From the NCBI GenBank assembly GCA_030386875.1, contig CM059564.1, forward strand, positions 67,723,436-67,787,435: DNA of 64,000 bases. Reading direction: 5' to 3'. The notes under the pieces are model-generated. The model ran no database searches. It worked only from the letters and a program-made list of their open reading frames with translations, and was not told the DNA's origin. Position 1 is the stretch's first letter. The number at the start of each line of letters is the position of its first letter. Shown here in pieces: positions 47,854 to 59,792 of the stretch. This DNA is from Morinoia aosen (taxonomy: Eukaryota > Arthropoda > Malacostraca > Amphipoda > Talitridae). A program made the position numbers and the translations under genes.

Positions 47854-48117
47854 ATGGCTTGCATATTATGGAGCAAAAAAGAAATTAAAACTCCTATCGA
47901 AAAATGTAAAGAATTTCCATGTTTATGGAACGTTAAGCTCGCAGAGTATAAAAACAGAGTGTCCAGAGAAGATGCTTTTAAAAGTATAGCATCTCACTTC
48001 CACAATTATAATATTTTAATGGTTAAAATGAAAATTCAAACACTGATAGGCCAAGATAGGAAACAGCTCTCACTATTCAAAAAATCAAAGAAGCATACAC
48101 AGCGTATCTTAACGTAA
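47854..48117 (+). CDS. MADF-domain DNA-binding protein fragment of the Harbinger element
   Basis: An 87-codon frame from ATG 47854. Residues about 18-50 read CKEFPCLWNVKLAEYKNRVS and DAFKSIASHF, matching the MADF (Adf-1 type Myb/SANT-like) pattern of LW...Y..R..r..A...IA. A later KMKIQTLIGQ...FKKSKK fits the third helix and the usual basic end. Harbinger-family elements carry a Myb/MADF-like accessory DNA-binding protein beside the transposase. It is shorter than a full accessory protein, so it is probably truncated and non-functional. Confidence 0.65.
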   Translation: MACILWSKKEIKTPIEKCKEFPCLWNVKLAEYKNRVSREDAFKSIASHFHNYNILMVKMKIQTLIGQDRKQLSLFKKSKKHTQRILT

Positions 48118-48542
48118 AATTAATTACAGTGCAATTAAAATTGTACAGTGTGCATGGCTCTTAGGAAATGGACTTCAAGTAGACGAAAAACATTCGGCAT
48201 TTGTCATTAGAAGATTATTGAAAGTAAAGGAGAAGTAAAAAAATACACCTACAAATTAGTAGTTGGTATTTATTTTTTATTTCTATTTTTAGTGTTTTTG
48301 AAGGTAATTGGGTAGTATTAAAGTTTTTAGAATATTAGCTTTTTACTTCTCCAAAATATTCTGTAAATATTCTGCAAATTGTTCTGCCAAGTATTCTGTC
48401 AGTAGTGCAAGAGCAATACTGACGATCAGGGCTCACACTTAATATGTTTAGAATTTTAGATAAACCTAGATTGAACATGAAAAAACCTAAATTCGTTAAA
48501 AATAAATGGAGAAGTGTAGTTGTAATAAGAAATAAGTAAAAG

Positions 48543-48788
48543 TTAACATACGTCAGTAGAAACAATGATGGTAATGCTGATTTTATTCCTGTATTTCATC
48601 CTAATTCTTTTCTTCAGCGCAAATTTCAATATTAAGTCGACTTCTCTGTTGTGCAAGGCGCTTTCCATTACGCTGGTGACATGCTCTGTTGAAGACATCT
48701 CGTGCCAATTTCGGCTTAGGCTTCCAACCGTGACAGGTTTTTCATTCTTTCCATTAACCATTCTTCTTTGAAAGATTGCATTTACCAC
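48543..48788 (-). pseudogene. possible remnant of the second Harbinger gene (minus strand)
   Basis: An 81-codon minus-strand frame containing ESALHNREVDLILKFALKKR. It faces the MADF gene, as the two genes of Harbinger elements often do. No DDE catalytic triad is present and no family match can be claimed from the sequence alone. Confidence 0.3.
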
Positions 48789-49947
48789 TTTTTAGGCATC
48801 GTTTTCGAAGGGCTAGCCAATTTGAATACTAGTGTGGCAAAAATATGAAAATTTGAATGTTTAAAATAATTAATGTTTAGGCATTCATTTAAAAGAATGC
48901 ACAACCAGTTTTACGATCAAAATGCGCGTCACCTCACTGCAACGTGCCAAGCAAATCGAAGAAACAGAAGTGGAGCGACGGCTATCCCTGGCTTGGGCGG
49001 GCTTGCAAGTTCGTAGATACTCGTTCATTACGCGTTGTTAATGTCAAGAAACAGATAGAACACGTTCTACCCCATCCGATAGGCGTGGTTTTGAATCAGA
49101 TATTCATTTGCATACGGTGTTGAAACAATAATTCTTAACTGCATTATTAAATTTACTTCAGTTAATGATGAAGTTACTGTCTGACTTGAAAAAAATATAT
49201 TTAGCAATAGATCAAAAATTAATTAAACCTAGCAACCCAGGATGGATCGAAAAAACAAGATCTCGGTGGAAAACCCAGGATGGGGAGCCCTGCGTGGCGA
49301 TTTCTGTCTCTCGGGAAGGAGCGTTGTGTTGAGCGGCAATGTAAAAGCAAGTCGGTGCGCAATGACGCTCAGTCCTCTCGTGGGCGGAGCTATAGCAAGT
49401 CCACCGTCGCTCCATACCGTCGCTCCACACCGTAGGTGTAAAATGAGCTTTATAGTGAAAAACCATTCCGGGGGCCGGATCTTCGAACGCTATCCATTGT
49501 AGTAGTCCTGTACCCTGTGACGCAAGCCTTTATTTCCGTAATGTGAGTTTTTCGTAGCGGTCTCTTCCCGAGTTGGTGCTTTAAGGAGGGTTTAGCTCAG
49601 ATTCAATAGCTTCCGAATAAACTGAACCTTGATGAATGTAGCGGAACCTTCATCACGGAAAGGAGTCAATGAGTTTCCACGGTTTTACTCTTACAATTTA
49701 GAGTCTTCGACCATATGGTCTCGTTAGGTTTTGTATTGCGCTGAACAGCGATTAAAGTTGTCTGATTATTAAAAATTATTTAGTGTTATAAGTCTACTTG
49801 GGGCATTCATTAACAAGCCTAGCTTTTGGGATACAGTGCGTGATAATATGCAAGCCTTCTGCACCAATTTCTAATCTTAAATGTTGATACCATTGTAACA
49901 CAGGCGTGTACCATTAGGTCAATTGTTCCTTTTGATCAATATGTAAG

Positions 49948-50692
49948 TTAATTCGTTCACGGAAATTAAGAATTCCGTTCCAGGAATCGCTAAAGAAACT
50001 CATTTAAAAACGTTTTACAGGAACGACACTCTGCTTGCTGATGCGTTATTTTAGTCATTTAACTTTTAAGTATTCGTGTTGCATAGCAGTTCCGGTCATT
50101 TAAACAGCAGAAACCGTTGCGCGCTTGAGCTATTTGAGTAAGTTTGGGTACTCTGTAATTTATTATATTAGCTAACCCCCTGGAGCCTGCGGAGCCTGAA
50201 CCCACTTCTAAGATCTTTTAGTTAATAACGCAATAAAGATTATCGCCCAAAAATATTAGCGGGACTGGGGTAATGAATACTTATATTCAGGGTATTCACT
50301 CCAACGGTTTCGCTAATGTTCACCGAGCCAGCCAGTTAGTTGCATCATCGTTCTATTGTTGCCGAACGTAACGGTTTCTGCTGTTCTTAGTGTAACTGCA
50401 ATGCAAGTGTTCACTTGCATGAAAAACACCGTGCGCACCAAACCCTTTCAAACTAGCACAGCCGTCATCATAATACACGCAAACAGTGTACGAGAATACC
50501 AGCCGCAGACACTTTCTTAGGTAGCCGCCATATTGAAACGGATTATTCTGTCTACAAACAAAACAGTTTAATAGTTGAATAACTCGAAAATAACGCATCA
50601 GCGTGCAGAATGTTAATATTGTAAAACGTTTTCAAAGGTGTTCTTCTAGTGATTCTTTGGAACGGAATTCTTAATTTCGGTGAACGGATTAA
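49948..50692. mobile_element. foldback element with about 110-bp inverted arms
   Basis: The left arm (49948-50060: cacggaaattaagaattccg, aaaacgttttaca, tgctgatgcgttattt) is inverted at 50570-50692. A second internal inverted pair (cagcagaaaccgttgc at about 50105-50120 against gtaacggtttctgctg at about 50367-50384) lies inside. Pieces of the same family recur near 61915 and 63230-63345. No coding capacity; target duplication not resolved. Confidence 0.6.
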
Positions 50693-51143
50693 ACTGCTAA
50701 TTGACCGGCATTTTGCACAGTGGGATTGTTGTACACAAATAAAGTACTACACGGATTCGTTTTCACAGATCTAGAAATAAATAGTTTTTTTTCGAAAGGA
50801 TAGAACCTTGTACTAGCCGTAAGCCGGTCATGATTTGTTATGTTCGGTAACCCTGTTAAAATTGCGAGTAATGAATATTGCGTGCGATCCAGGCTGATCG
50901 GTTGAATGTCCTCTCCACACTGGTGGTTTAATATATTGTGGTACGTACAAGTGTGTTTATGAACAACTTCCCCTGCATGCTAGGTTATGAAACCTATTGT
51001 ACCAACGAGGCTGAACTTCATGCAGTTTGTGGTGGCAGAAGAACTTGCCAATCACAATTCACTGGCATGTTACACGCAGTTGTTTCAGGGTTTTCGCTTG
51101 TAGAGTCCTAGCAGATGTCTACCAATACGTTAACTGCGTATTT

Positions 51144-51692
51144 GGTAAATCTGAAAGATATGTCGGTTATTGATTTTGTAAATTTCGATGCCTAATCATA
51201 GTTAATTAGATCGAAATAAACAAGTTTTCTTCTATGCACTTTCCGTCTCGAATGAGTATTTTATTAGTTATAGCGGTAAATGACTGACCGCAACTCCTGT
51301 GTCTGAAGCGGCAAGTAATTCAAGGAGCACGTCGGACAGCAATGCTGCAATGCGCACTCGCTTCCAGCGCGATCGTCTTCAAAGACGAAACCAAACCTAC
51401 CGTTATACCTCGTTAACTACTCATTTGACGAAAAAAAAGGTATAGAAGAAAAGTTGTTTATTTCGATGTTATTACCATGATTCAAGCAACAAACTGTCGA
51501 AAATCGATGAGTAGCTGTTTATTCGAGCGCATTCGTCATTAAAAACGAAACTAAACCTACCGCTATAAATCGTAAAATACTCATTTGAGGCGGAAAGTGC
51601 ATGGAAGAAAACTTGCATATTTTGATTCAATTAATTAGGTTCAGGCACCAAAAAGTGGAAAATCGATAACTGACATATCCTTCAGATTTACC
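51144..51692. mobile_element. foldback DNA element FB-2 with 8-bp target duplication
   Basis: Same family as FB-1. The ends GGTAAATCTGAAAG / CTTCAGATTTACC are inverted, flanked by GCGTATTT at 51136-51143 and 51693-51700. It is less than half the length of FB-1, having lost internal segments. Confidence 0.82.
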
Positions 51693-51700
51693 GCGTATTT

Positions 51701-54335
51701 CGACATACGAGTACGCTTACCAGTAGGCGAATTGCTAATTCACGTACCAGCATAAACGGCCTGCGTCTCATCATTTTTGTGCCTGTTTTAAATCTGTTGA
51801 ACAAAACGGTTCCAGAGCCTGGTCAAATGGTATCGTAGAATAATACTTTGTCTTGTTTTTGTAATAAAACTAAGGTATTTAGCAATGATGTTGATTTTTC
51901 AATTCTGTTACTTATAAGGAAACCGTAACAATCGCGTAAGCTCTGTGCACGTGTTGAGTCACCTGCTGCTCATGGCAGCCTCTGCTACGGTTTTTTCAGT
52001 CCAAATTTTGATGAACCTGAAGTATGTTTTCTGTTCTCATTGCCAGTAAGCGTACATTAGACAAGGGGCTAAAAGTAGCCTTAGTTTCACTGATCAACCC
52101 GACTATACTAAACTTCCTCTGACTAATAAGTGCGAAATTTTCGAGGTTCCATGCATTTTTCGAGAGCTCAAGTTTAATAACGTATAGATATTAACATAAT
52201 TTTATGCCACTCAGGCTGCAAAGGCCAACCAATTGATTTAGGTTAAATAAATCCATACTATTCTATCGATCGGGATTGGCAGAGCGAGGAGAGACGCTAG
52301 TAATAAAGTTACCTCGGCTTAGGTAAGCCTTTCGGAATTTCATCTTTCGTTCTCTACAAGTTTTCAGGCCTACTTCCCTATGTTTCTATGTGAAAGGTTT
52401 CCTGTCCCGGTGGCACACTTCGTGCATAGATTCCAGTGTCCTACCGTATGATCTAATTGGTCCGTACTCTTCGCTTGTGGGATAGTCCTCGTTGTTGCTG
52501 GTCATTTAGCGTTGTAATAATAATGTAGCAAAAGTGAAGACTGCATGGGAGAAAGTTTCAGATTCAATGTCCTTTTACGTCAATTTGTCCAGATGACCTA
52601 TGCTTGACTTCTCTTTAGCTAAAAAGAAAGTTGGAATACATCGCGACATTATTCCGTTTAGTTGGATATCGGCAGTATAACTGCGCTGTGCGTGGCCTGA
52701 CTTAAAATGCTGAATAATTATTGTAATATTTTGAAGCCAGCCTCGAACTCTGATGTAGACGTCAAATTTTTCCTTTTGGCTCTCACGGCTTGCGTTCTAT
52801 TTTAAACCTGATGAATTTACCTTCACAGATGTGCTAAAAATTGAAGTCTTAACTTGTACCAACGCAACTAAAAGGAAGAGCTTCCGATGGACGAGCTCTT
52901 GCACACCGGAGGTTGGTCTGAACTTCACTTGAACTAATCCATCTTCAACTTTGCGACATGCGCATAGTTGTAATCGAAGTATTCATGGAATATATATTAT
53001 CGAATAAGAATTCTTTGTGTGATGTTGCATGTAGCTTACCTACGTGGTTGCTCTAATTCTATTGTACAAACGTGCGAGTGAAGCGTCTTTTCCTTTCGGC
53101 GTTATTTGTCCCCACCAAATTAGATCTTGCAATTCTGTAAAATTTCCATGTGACAGAATGGTTCTAGAATAAACTTGAGCTAGTTCCTCAACGAGCCGAT
53201 CGTATAGTTTTTGAACAAGGTATCCGCAGAGCTCTCATAATTAGGCAGACATCTCTAGCGAATACCTAACGCATGCCTTCATTCATGCTGGGGCGTCTGA
53301 AATATTGAAAATTTTTACATTTGCCGTACTGTCCCTCCTAGTATTGCAGTTACGGTCGAAATTGCGTGCTAAATATTTTTTGCGTTTTAGGTTCTGAATT
53401 TTCTCCAACCTAGAGAATTTACTCTTCCTAGGAAGTTAACTTTCAGTTTGATATGAAGGCTTTTTTTTTCTGACCATGGGTTTTTGCGGTGAAGTTTACT
53501 TCAAGCTCATTTTGATGGACTTGTGTTGATAACCTCTAGTCAGACTGTTATTTGAATGAAACATTGGTAAAGTTGGCCAAATGGTCAATTTGACTGAAAC
53601 TGGCTTTGGTGAATATAAAATTTACTGTTAAGGCTATTCACTTCGATCAATAGTCACAGAAGCTCACCTTGGTATACGAGTATAACAATAATCATTAGAG
53701 TAAGAGTTGAAAATCCGTGCAAATAAGACGGAAACAAATTGCAATAAATTAATACTTCTGAATATTGATATGTACATTTTTTTAAAGATTTCTGACACTG
53801 AATATAGGTTACTTGCCAGAACCATGAATTATTTATCGAACTACTAACTCGAAGCGTTCGAATGTAGAGCCTGTGAAGAATTGGTGTAAATGGTGAGCTT
53901 CCACGCTATTGCTAATAATTAAACCTGACTTTTCGTTGGGGTCCAAGTGATGGAAAGATTTTCTATTGCTTACTCATTACACCGAACCCATTCCAGTGGC
54001 ATTCTTGAATTCTTGTTTTTAGAACAGGGCCATGATGCTATCTTGAGGTAATACGGTAACAACTCGCTCAAGTAATTACTGTCCATGTGTTAAAGTGTAT
54101 TACCTTGCCTAAAGCTAGACGAGCTCTGTTTAACCCGGGCTTACTTAAATTGGCAATTAATAAAAATGTTGAAGTAATATTGTACACGGCGTGACACCTC
54201 CTTGTGAAGATAAAATGTACTCTCCGAAAAATTACCGCTTCCACTGACTATTGACCTCAGCTGCAACATTCAAAATATTTGTCGCAAGCTCAGACCATGA
54301 ACTATAGCATTTTACGGAACGCATCTTCGACAAAT
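51701..54335. other. non-coding stretch upstream of gene C
   Basis: AT-rich; a degenerate R1 fragment lies at about 52340-52510 (cgtgcatagattcc, atgatctaattggtccgtactc). No phase-1 exon with both splice sites was found, so the 5' exons of gene C remain unidentified. Confidence 0.4.
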
Positions 54336-54347
54336 TCTATGAATGGT

Positions 54348-54670
54348 AGCGCTCCCAGGGGGACAATGTGAGGGCCTGAGCTGAGAGTTAGGTAGGCCTT
54401 CTTTTTGTTGAAATATAATGTTTTTGTTATGTTAAGGACCACCTTTTTTCGGTTCACTGCTGTCCTGTTTTTCAGCACCTACTACTGTCTTCTTCAACTT
54501 TGGTCTTGTTTCATGATCTTCTTTCACAACTTACTGTTTCTATGCCTTTCTGCGTAGATTCCGCGTTTCCTTAACTCCATACTAAATGGTGCCTTCCTCC
54601 TTCCTCTCTTTGGATCGCAATTGTTGCTGGGTAGGGAGGCTAAAACTAACGACTAATCTTTGACGACTAA
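54348..54670 (+). mobile_element. 5'-truncated R1 retroposon, 12-bp TSD
   Basis: Starts at agcgctcccagggggacaat, so about 45 bp of the family 5' end is missing. Flanked by TCTATGAATGGT at 54336-54347 and 54671-54682. A 5' truncation with an intact duplication is the mark of target-primed reverse transcription. Confidence 0.9.
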
Positions 54671-54831
54671 TCTATGAATGGTCGAACTGAAATTAGATTT
54701 TCAAACTATTGAAAGCATTACATTAATTTCTGTGAGATTTTTGATGTTCAATGAATTGAGCTGGAATAATCTTAAGTCGACTTCATTTTAATCCATATTA
54801 GAGTTTTGCATTCGTCGCAATGATGTTGCAG

Positions 54832-54918
54832 ATGACGAGCGAGGAGCGAGCGTCGAGTTCGAAAACGACGAAGTTGCGTCAGCTGAAACTCCCCCCTGGG
54901 ACATGATCAGCTTGTTTC
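54832..54918 (+). CDS. Gene C juxtamembrane exon, phase 1-1 (87 bp)
   Basis: Acceptor gcaatgatgttgcag and consensus donor gtgagt. Starts DERGASVEFENDEVASAETP and ends PWDMISLF. It is acidic, then TPPW close to the membrane, parallel to PPPAW in gene B exon 4. Confidence 0.68.
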
Positions 54919-57244
54919 GTGAGTAACACCGGGAGTTTATTTAATATAATCACAACAAAATAGCTGGAAAAATAACTACGCCAAATTTAGTACTGAACGT
55001 TGAAGAGTGCTGTGGACTTGTACGAATCGAGAGCGGTAAAATGTTACACAAGTTCATCTTTAAGTAGAAAGATATCGTGTATTCTTCCTCTCGAGTGGAA
55101 AAATACTACTGCATCTGAGATGCAGTATAGGTACCCAGTCCGCACGACACGCGAGTTGTATTTGGGTTTCCGTCATGAATTTTAGAGAAATGCGGTAAAT
55201 CTACGCCTGGTGTTAGACATGTCTCGTCGAGGTTGGCATGAAGTTGAGTATTGTTGAAGGATAGACTGCGAATTACTGGGGATCTCTTGCTACGCTTGCG
55301 AACTGGAACAATAAGCTGACACTGCGACAGGAAAGTATGTAGCCAATTTTTTGCGCTGGTAAGCAAGATTAATCTAAACTATTTCATATTTTCTATATAA
55401 CTGAGCTATAACTCAAGAAAATTCCTAGTCTAATCAACGAGGGGTAATAAAACCAGTGATAGAACTTCCCATACTTGCAGCAATTCCCTGTATCGCTTGT
55501 TAGGAAGTCGTTGTACGCACGCGCTGCCTCCAGAATCTGGCCATCTTCTTCAGAGAAATATTTCTTTGAAATAGAATCGGCAGCAAGCCATTGATTCATA
55601 AAATTATAAATATTCAACTAGTTAAGATGAATAACACAATTAGACGCAATTGATGACTTCCGAAGTTTATAGGAAATCGCAATCTCGAGTTCCTCTTTTT
55701 TGATGTTGAATATCTCAGGCATATGCTGACGTAGTTCGGCTTCAGATATTTGTAATGGCACGAAGGACCTACGGTGAACAACAAATAAATTTCTGGGTTA
55801 GTGTTCCGAAATATATTGAACAGCTAGCTTCCTGTGCGGAGTCTACTCAGTCTTTTAGGTTTCAGAGATTTTAGGGATTATCAGCTCTACATATTTTTTG
55901 CAGTTGTACGACAATTTCAAAGCTTCTAAAGTTCGTCTTGTCTCTGTTGGCGTCGAGTTGACGATTTAACTACAGGAAGCAGTGATGTGACGCTGGTACA
56001 AATATTTTCAAAGATTTTACCCAGACCTCGCACTTCTTTTAACGTATAGAAAGTATCTTAAATTTCTATTATGTACTTTTTGTTTCGGTAAATACAGCCT
56101 CCAAATTTGCGATTAACACGGGTGGGAATCAAAATGAAATCTCGAATATACTTTATGTAAAAACATCAACGTTCTTAACGGTCAAAGGGCTTGATTAATT
56201 ACCATTAGTTTTAGGTGACTCACAGGAGGTTTGAAAGGGCATTTCATACACTGCTCAACTTTCATTAGCATTAGCCTATGAAGGCTTCACCGTAAGCTAT
56301 AACGTCACGATTTATTGAACGATATTTTAGAAGTTGGCTATCATTCACACAGAACTCTAATCCACGCATAATTTGTGTTCTCTAACCGATTATATTTTAC
56401 GGTAAAAATTCTTATTCTCAAATTTGATTCTTTTCCAGTGCTGATGTTTGCAATCTGCTCATTAATCTTCATCCTGGTGGTCTTGTGCTTCTTATATAAA
56501 CGGTGCTTGGGGACGGTGTGGAGAAATAGTATAAGGGCATTTAACTTTAATAGGCATTCTGGCACCACTGGTCAAAGTCACTATCTTCAAGCCTTTGAGT
56601 TGAGTCCTCTGGCAAATCAAGGAGATCCAGAGCTTGGCGCGTCAGAGGATGTACAGCTGAACGTAGCCAGTTCAGTGCCTGCTCCAGGAAGAACACAACA
56701 AATTTCTCATGAGGGTCCTAGGAATGAAGGAAACGTGGATTCTCACGGTAATGAACCCCGCCAAACTTCGGAAAATCGACCCGAACAGTCTCCGCACGAA
56801 GCGTCTGGGAGTGGGGGTGTGCGTCAAAAATCTCGGACGAGCGAGACGACTACTCGATCGGGAAATGATACTTTTCACAGTGCTTATCCAAAGAGGAAAT
56901 ACCGGTTCCCTTCAGGCACACTTACAACCTCTAGTTCCACGAGTAGACAACCCTCGATGCATGCGCCAGCTCCCCGAAGTGCTAGTGCAGATTCTCGAAG
57001 AGAACGCAAACCTTACCTCCCTCCTATTTTGGTAGAACGTACATTTTACCCACAAAAATTTAAATCCCACCCTTTTGGACCACAATCCAACCCTTTTGGA
57101 TCACGCCCTAATCGTAGGGAGCAGCCTGCACGGTCACTCGATGACACTGCAACATTCATGTTCCTGAAAATGTTTCTGTCTGCATCGGAAGATGACGTAA
57201 GTCACCCTGAGGGATCTCGGCCTGGTCCCTCATACCGTCGCTAA
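54832..57244 (+). CDS. Gene C: micro-exon type I membrane protein (gene span, 5' exons missing)
   Basis: Two exons are supported, 54832-54918 and 56439-57244, together 296 residues: an acidic juxtamembrane segment with TPPW, one TM helix, and a long Ser/Arg/Pro-rich cytoplasmic tail of about 240 residues. The intron between them is phase 1, and the first exon is also entered in phase 1, so at least a signal-peptide exon lies upstream. AATAAA at 57491 may end the transcript. The architecture matches genes A and B; the family is unknown. Confidence 0.62.
54930..56430. other. gene C intron with a possible decayed minus-strand frame
   Basis: On the minus strand, 55393-55617 encodes a 74-codon frame containing FSEEDGQILEAARAYNDF, and the same frame continues upstream past a single stop with LQISEAELRQHMPEIFNIKK (about 55690-55770). 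This looks like an old coding fragment, but no family was recognised. Confidence 0.3.
56439..57244 (+). CDS. Gene C last exon: TM helix and long cytoplasmic tail
   Basis: Acceptor ttgattcttttccag, phase 1, 267 codons to TAA at 57242-57244. The helix LMFAICSLIFILVVLCFLY is followed by KRCLGTVWRNS. The tail is rich in Ser, Arg, Pro, Gln and Asn. It has a near-duplicate HPFGPQSNPFGSRPN segment and ends with a more acidic stretch (SASEDDVSHPEGS) and PGPSYRR. No enzyme domain or ITAM-like pair of YxxL motifs was seen; YLPPIL is a lone short proline motif. Confidence 0.72.
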
Positions 57245-59746
57245 CCTAAGCGCCGAAGTTAGTGGTACACTTCGGTCAATCTTGAGGTGGTCGAAGTTCA
57301 TTGTCGGTCTCAATTCTGGAGCCCGCTTTTGAATTTGCTGGAAAGAACGTCAAATTTGTAAAAGCTGTCGAAAAGCAACATCTAAAACTGTAATTTTTTC
57401 AGCTAAACCTCTTCTAAAGCATCGAAGTTTGAAGATCATAATTTCTTAAGTAATCCTTTAATCTACGCAACGAGTTTTACTCCTAGTACAAATAAATCCA
57501 AAGGCGCTGACTACTATTTTTTTCCCCGTAGATTACTCATGAAATTTACGTATAATTCTAAAAAATAACCTTTTATCTCCGAAATGTAACATTCTGTCCC
57601 AGGTGTCATGTAATAAATATTCCAAGAAATGATTGACGAGTTTGATTCCCCCCCCCCCCCCCCTCTTCCTATATACTGGTGCCTGAGAATGGCGAGGGTA
57701 TTAAGCCTCGCCACGACACGATACTAATTCTCGATGACGTGTATATGTCAACTTTGGAGACAAAGGATAATGTCTCCAGCGATCTGCGTTCTTGAATCAT
57801 AAATTTATCAGAATTTATCAACATGATGCATTCATTGCCGGCAACCTAATTAATTGGGAAAGGTGTTGCCGCGATATTGAACTTCAGGAGCATTAAAGAT
57901 TTTTTTCACGAAGGGTGCTCTGTATTATCATACGTACTCTAACTTTCGTGCGTGAAATTCGCATAATTATGTCGGTCATACCGTGGTACTCCACACACTG
58001 GCGGTACTTTGCAAGGAGCCATTTTTCATGATAGAAAATTCTACTGAAGCTCGACATGTTTTTCGTCGATGCATAGTATAACTGAGATTGGCACGTTCCC
58101 CGCGTTTTGGGCCACATGTGCACCAACAAGTTAATCGTCCATCTTCGTGCTGGTATAAATTTAACGACATTTTAGGTTTCGTAACATTTTTCAAAAGAAT
58201 TATACTGGGTGGAATGCTATCGAGCAATTTTTTTTAATTGAAATTAAAACAATTGAGATTTATTCAAGCTGGAGATTCGCTTTCCCTATTCTGCTATTTA
58301 CAACCTAACCAAACCTTCAGCTGGGGATGCGCGGAGAACGGTAGAAATCGTCATTGTTGCCCTTCAGGCAGTACAATTCCGTACTGATTTTGGACTGCTG
58401 CTATTGCGAGAGACCACACTAAAGCTTGAGATCTACCTCTAACTGGTACTACAGGGTAAGGTTTATGAATGTTGTCTTTATCCATTTTATTTACAGATAA
58501 ACACTTAATCGGTACATCTCAAACTGCGCTTGGGTTGGCGATATATGGCGGTAGGCCGCACGTTGTAGTCACACCGATTTTTCTGCCCCTCAAGCTTCTT
58601 CTAGTAGCGGAATAATAGTTTTTTACCGAACTATCACGCAGCATTTAGGAATTTGGGAGGATGAGCTTGTGGTACGTGTTCAATTTTTCTCTATAAAGCT
58701 CTTTCAAGTTGTCCATGACGAAAAAAACTTTCAAGAAGTTTTAAAGAAATCTGGTTGCCCTGATGATTGTGTATGCGATCCACAAAGCGCTCAAAAATGT
58801 TAGAGCATGTTGAAATAAATGTAAATTGGTAAAAATCCTCGTAGCGAACTTATTCAATCTCGTATTTCAGAAGTTCATTGGAAATAATTAAGAGTTCTTT
58901 GAGACATGAATTTGAGTAAAATAATGCTGAGGGGGATAGGCAATACAGAAGAAGCTAGAGGCTGCGGAAGTAGATTTGAGGCTGACCAAAAACCTGCTCT
59001 GAATCCCTACCACTTGGCACACTACCCATTGTCGTCACTGAAATCCGAAATGGATCGTGCTTCACAGACGTCACGAAGCGGGGAACTTGCATTTGAAAGT
59101 CATTAGCGCTCGTACCCGTTTTGAAGATGAACTCCTCTATTTTATAGCAGCATGGGTTTGGGTTCGTTCTCCACAGGTAACTCTTGATTCGATTTCAATT
59201 TACAACTTAAAATTGAGGAAAAATCTGAATTGAATGTTTAAACCGTTTAAAGCTTTCTTCGTCCTGAAAGATTTCTTTCAAAATTAAGGAAATTTTGTAG
59301 GAGTAGCAGTCCTTGACAGCCCGTTATTAAAAGAAAGCTCTGCGGTATTTTTGTACAATAATCGCAAGCGAGACCAACATTAGGGTGAAAATGCGTTGAC
59401 CGCTTACAATTTTCAATTGATGTGCATTCAGCTTGCCATTTGATAGTGGTTCTAAGTTAGGTATACACACACGCCGAAATTTTGAAAAATGTACTGTATA
59501 TATGTTGCCATGATACACCGTTAATCTTAGTCCAAAGATAACGCACGCCTAAAACAGTTGTGTGTTGACACCGACCACGTTTAGGTTTCCAGACTCTGCT
59601 AGCTCCACTCAGTCTTTGATGGTAAATCGTCTGTAAATGATACGATGCACAGTGCGCACAACATCAACTATACGTAACTTTTGATCGCACACAATTCAGA
59701 AATATACCTTCACGCTGATGCCTGACCGAAGTTGTCGTTAACCGAG

Positions 59747-59792
<46 letters not shown>

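Larger units (their letters stand above)
47644..49449 (+). mobile_element. PIF/Harbinger-type DNA transposon, TTA target duplication
   Basis: Terminal inverted repeats AGGCCCTTTTACAC at the left and its counterpart (AGCTCATTTTACAC on the opposite strand) at the right are flanked by TTA at 47641-47643 and 49450-49452. Subterminal copies of accgtcgctcc occur near both ends. A 3-bp TTA/TAA duplication is the PIF/Harbinger rule. The element carries a MADF-type gene at its left, but no intact transposase was seen, so it is probably defective. Confidence 0.82.

Noticed and set aside
48565-48771. Signal-peptide-like frame MVMLILFLYFILILFFSANF on the + strand
   Set aside because: It is the complement of the Lys/Arg-rich minus frame inside the Harbinger element and has no phase-1 donor.
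50108-50137. 30-bp phase 1-1 micro-exon candidate (ETVARLSYL)
   Set aside because: It lies inside the foldback element, and its sequence is part of an internal inverted repeat.
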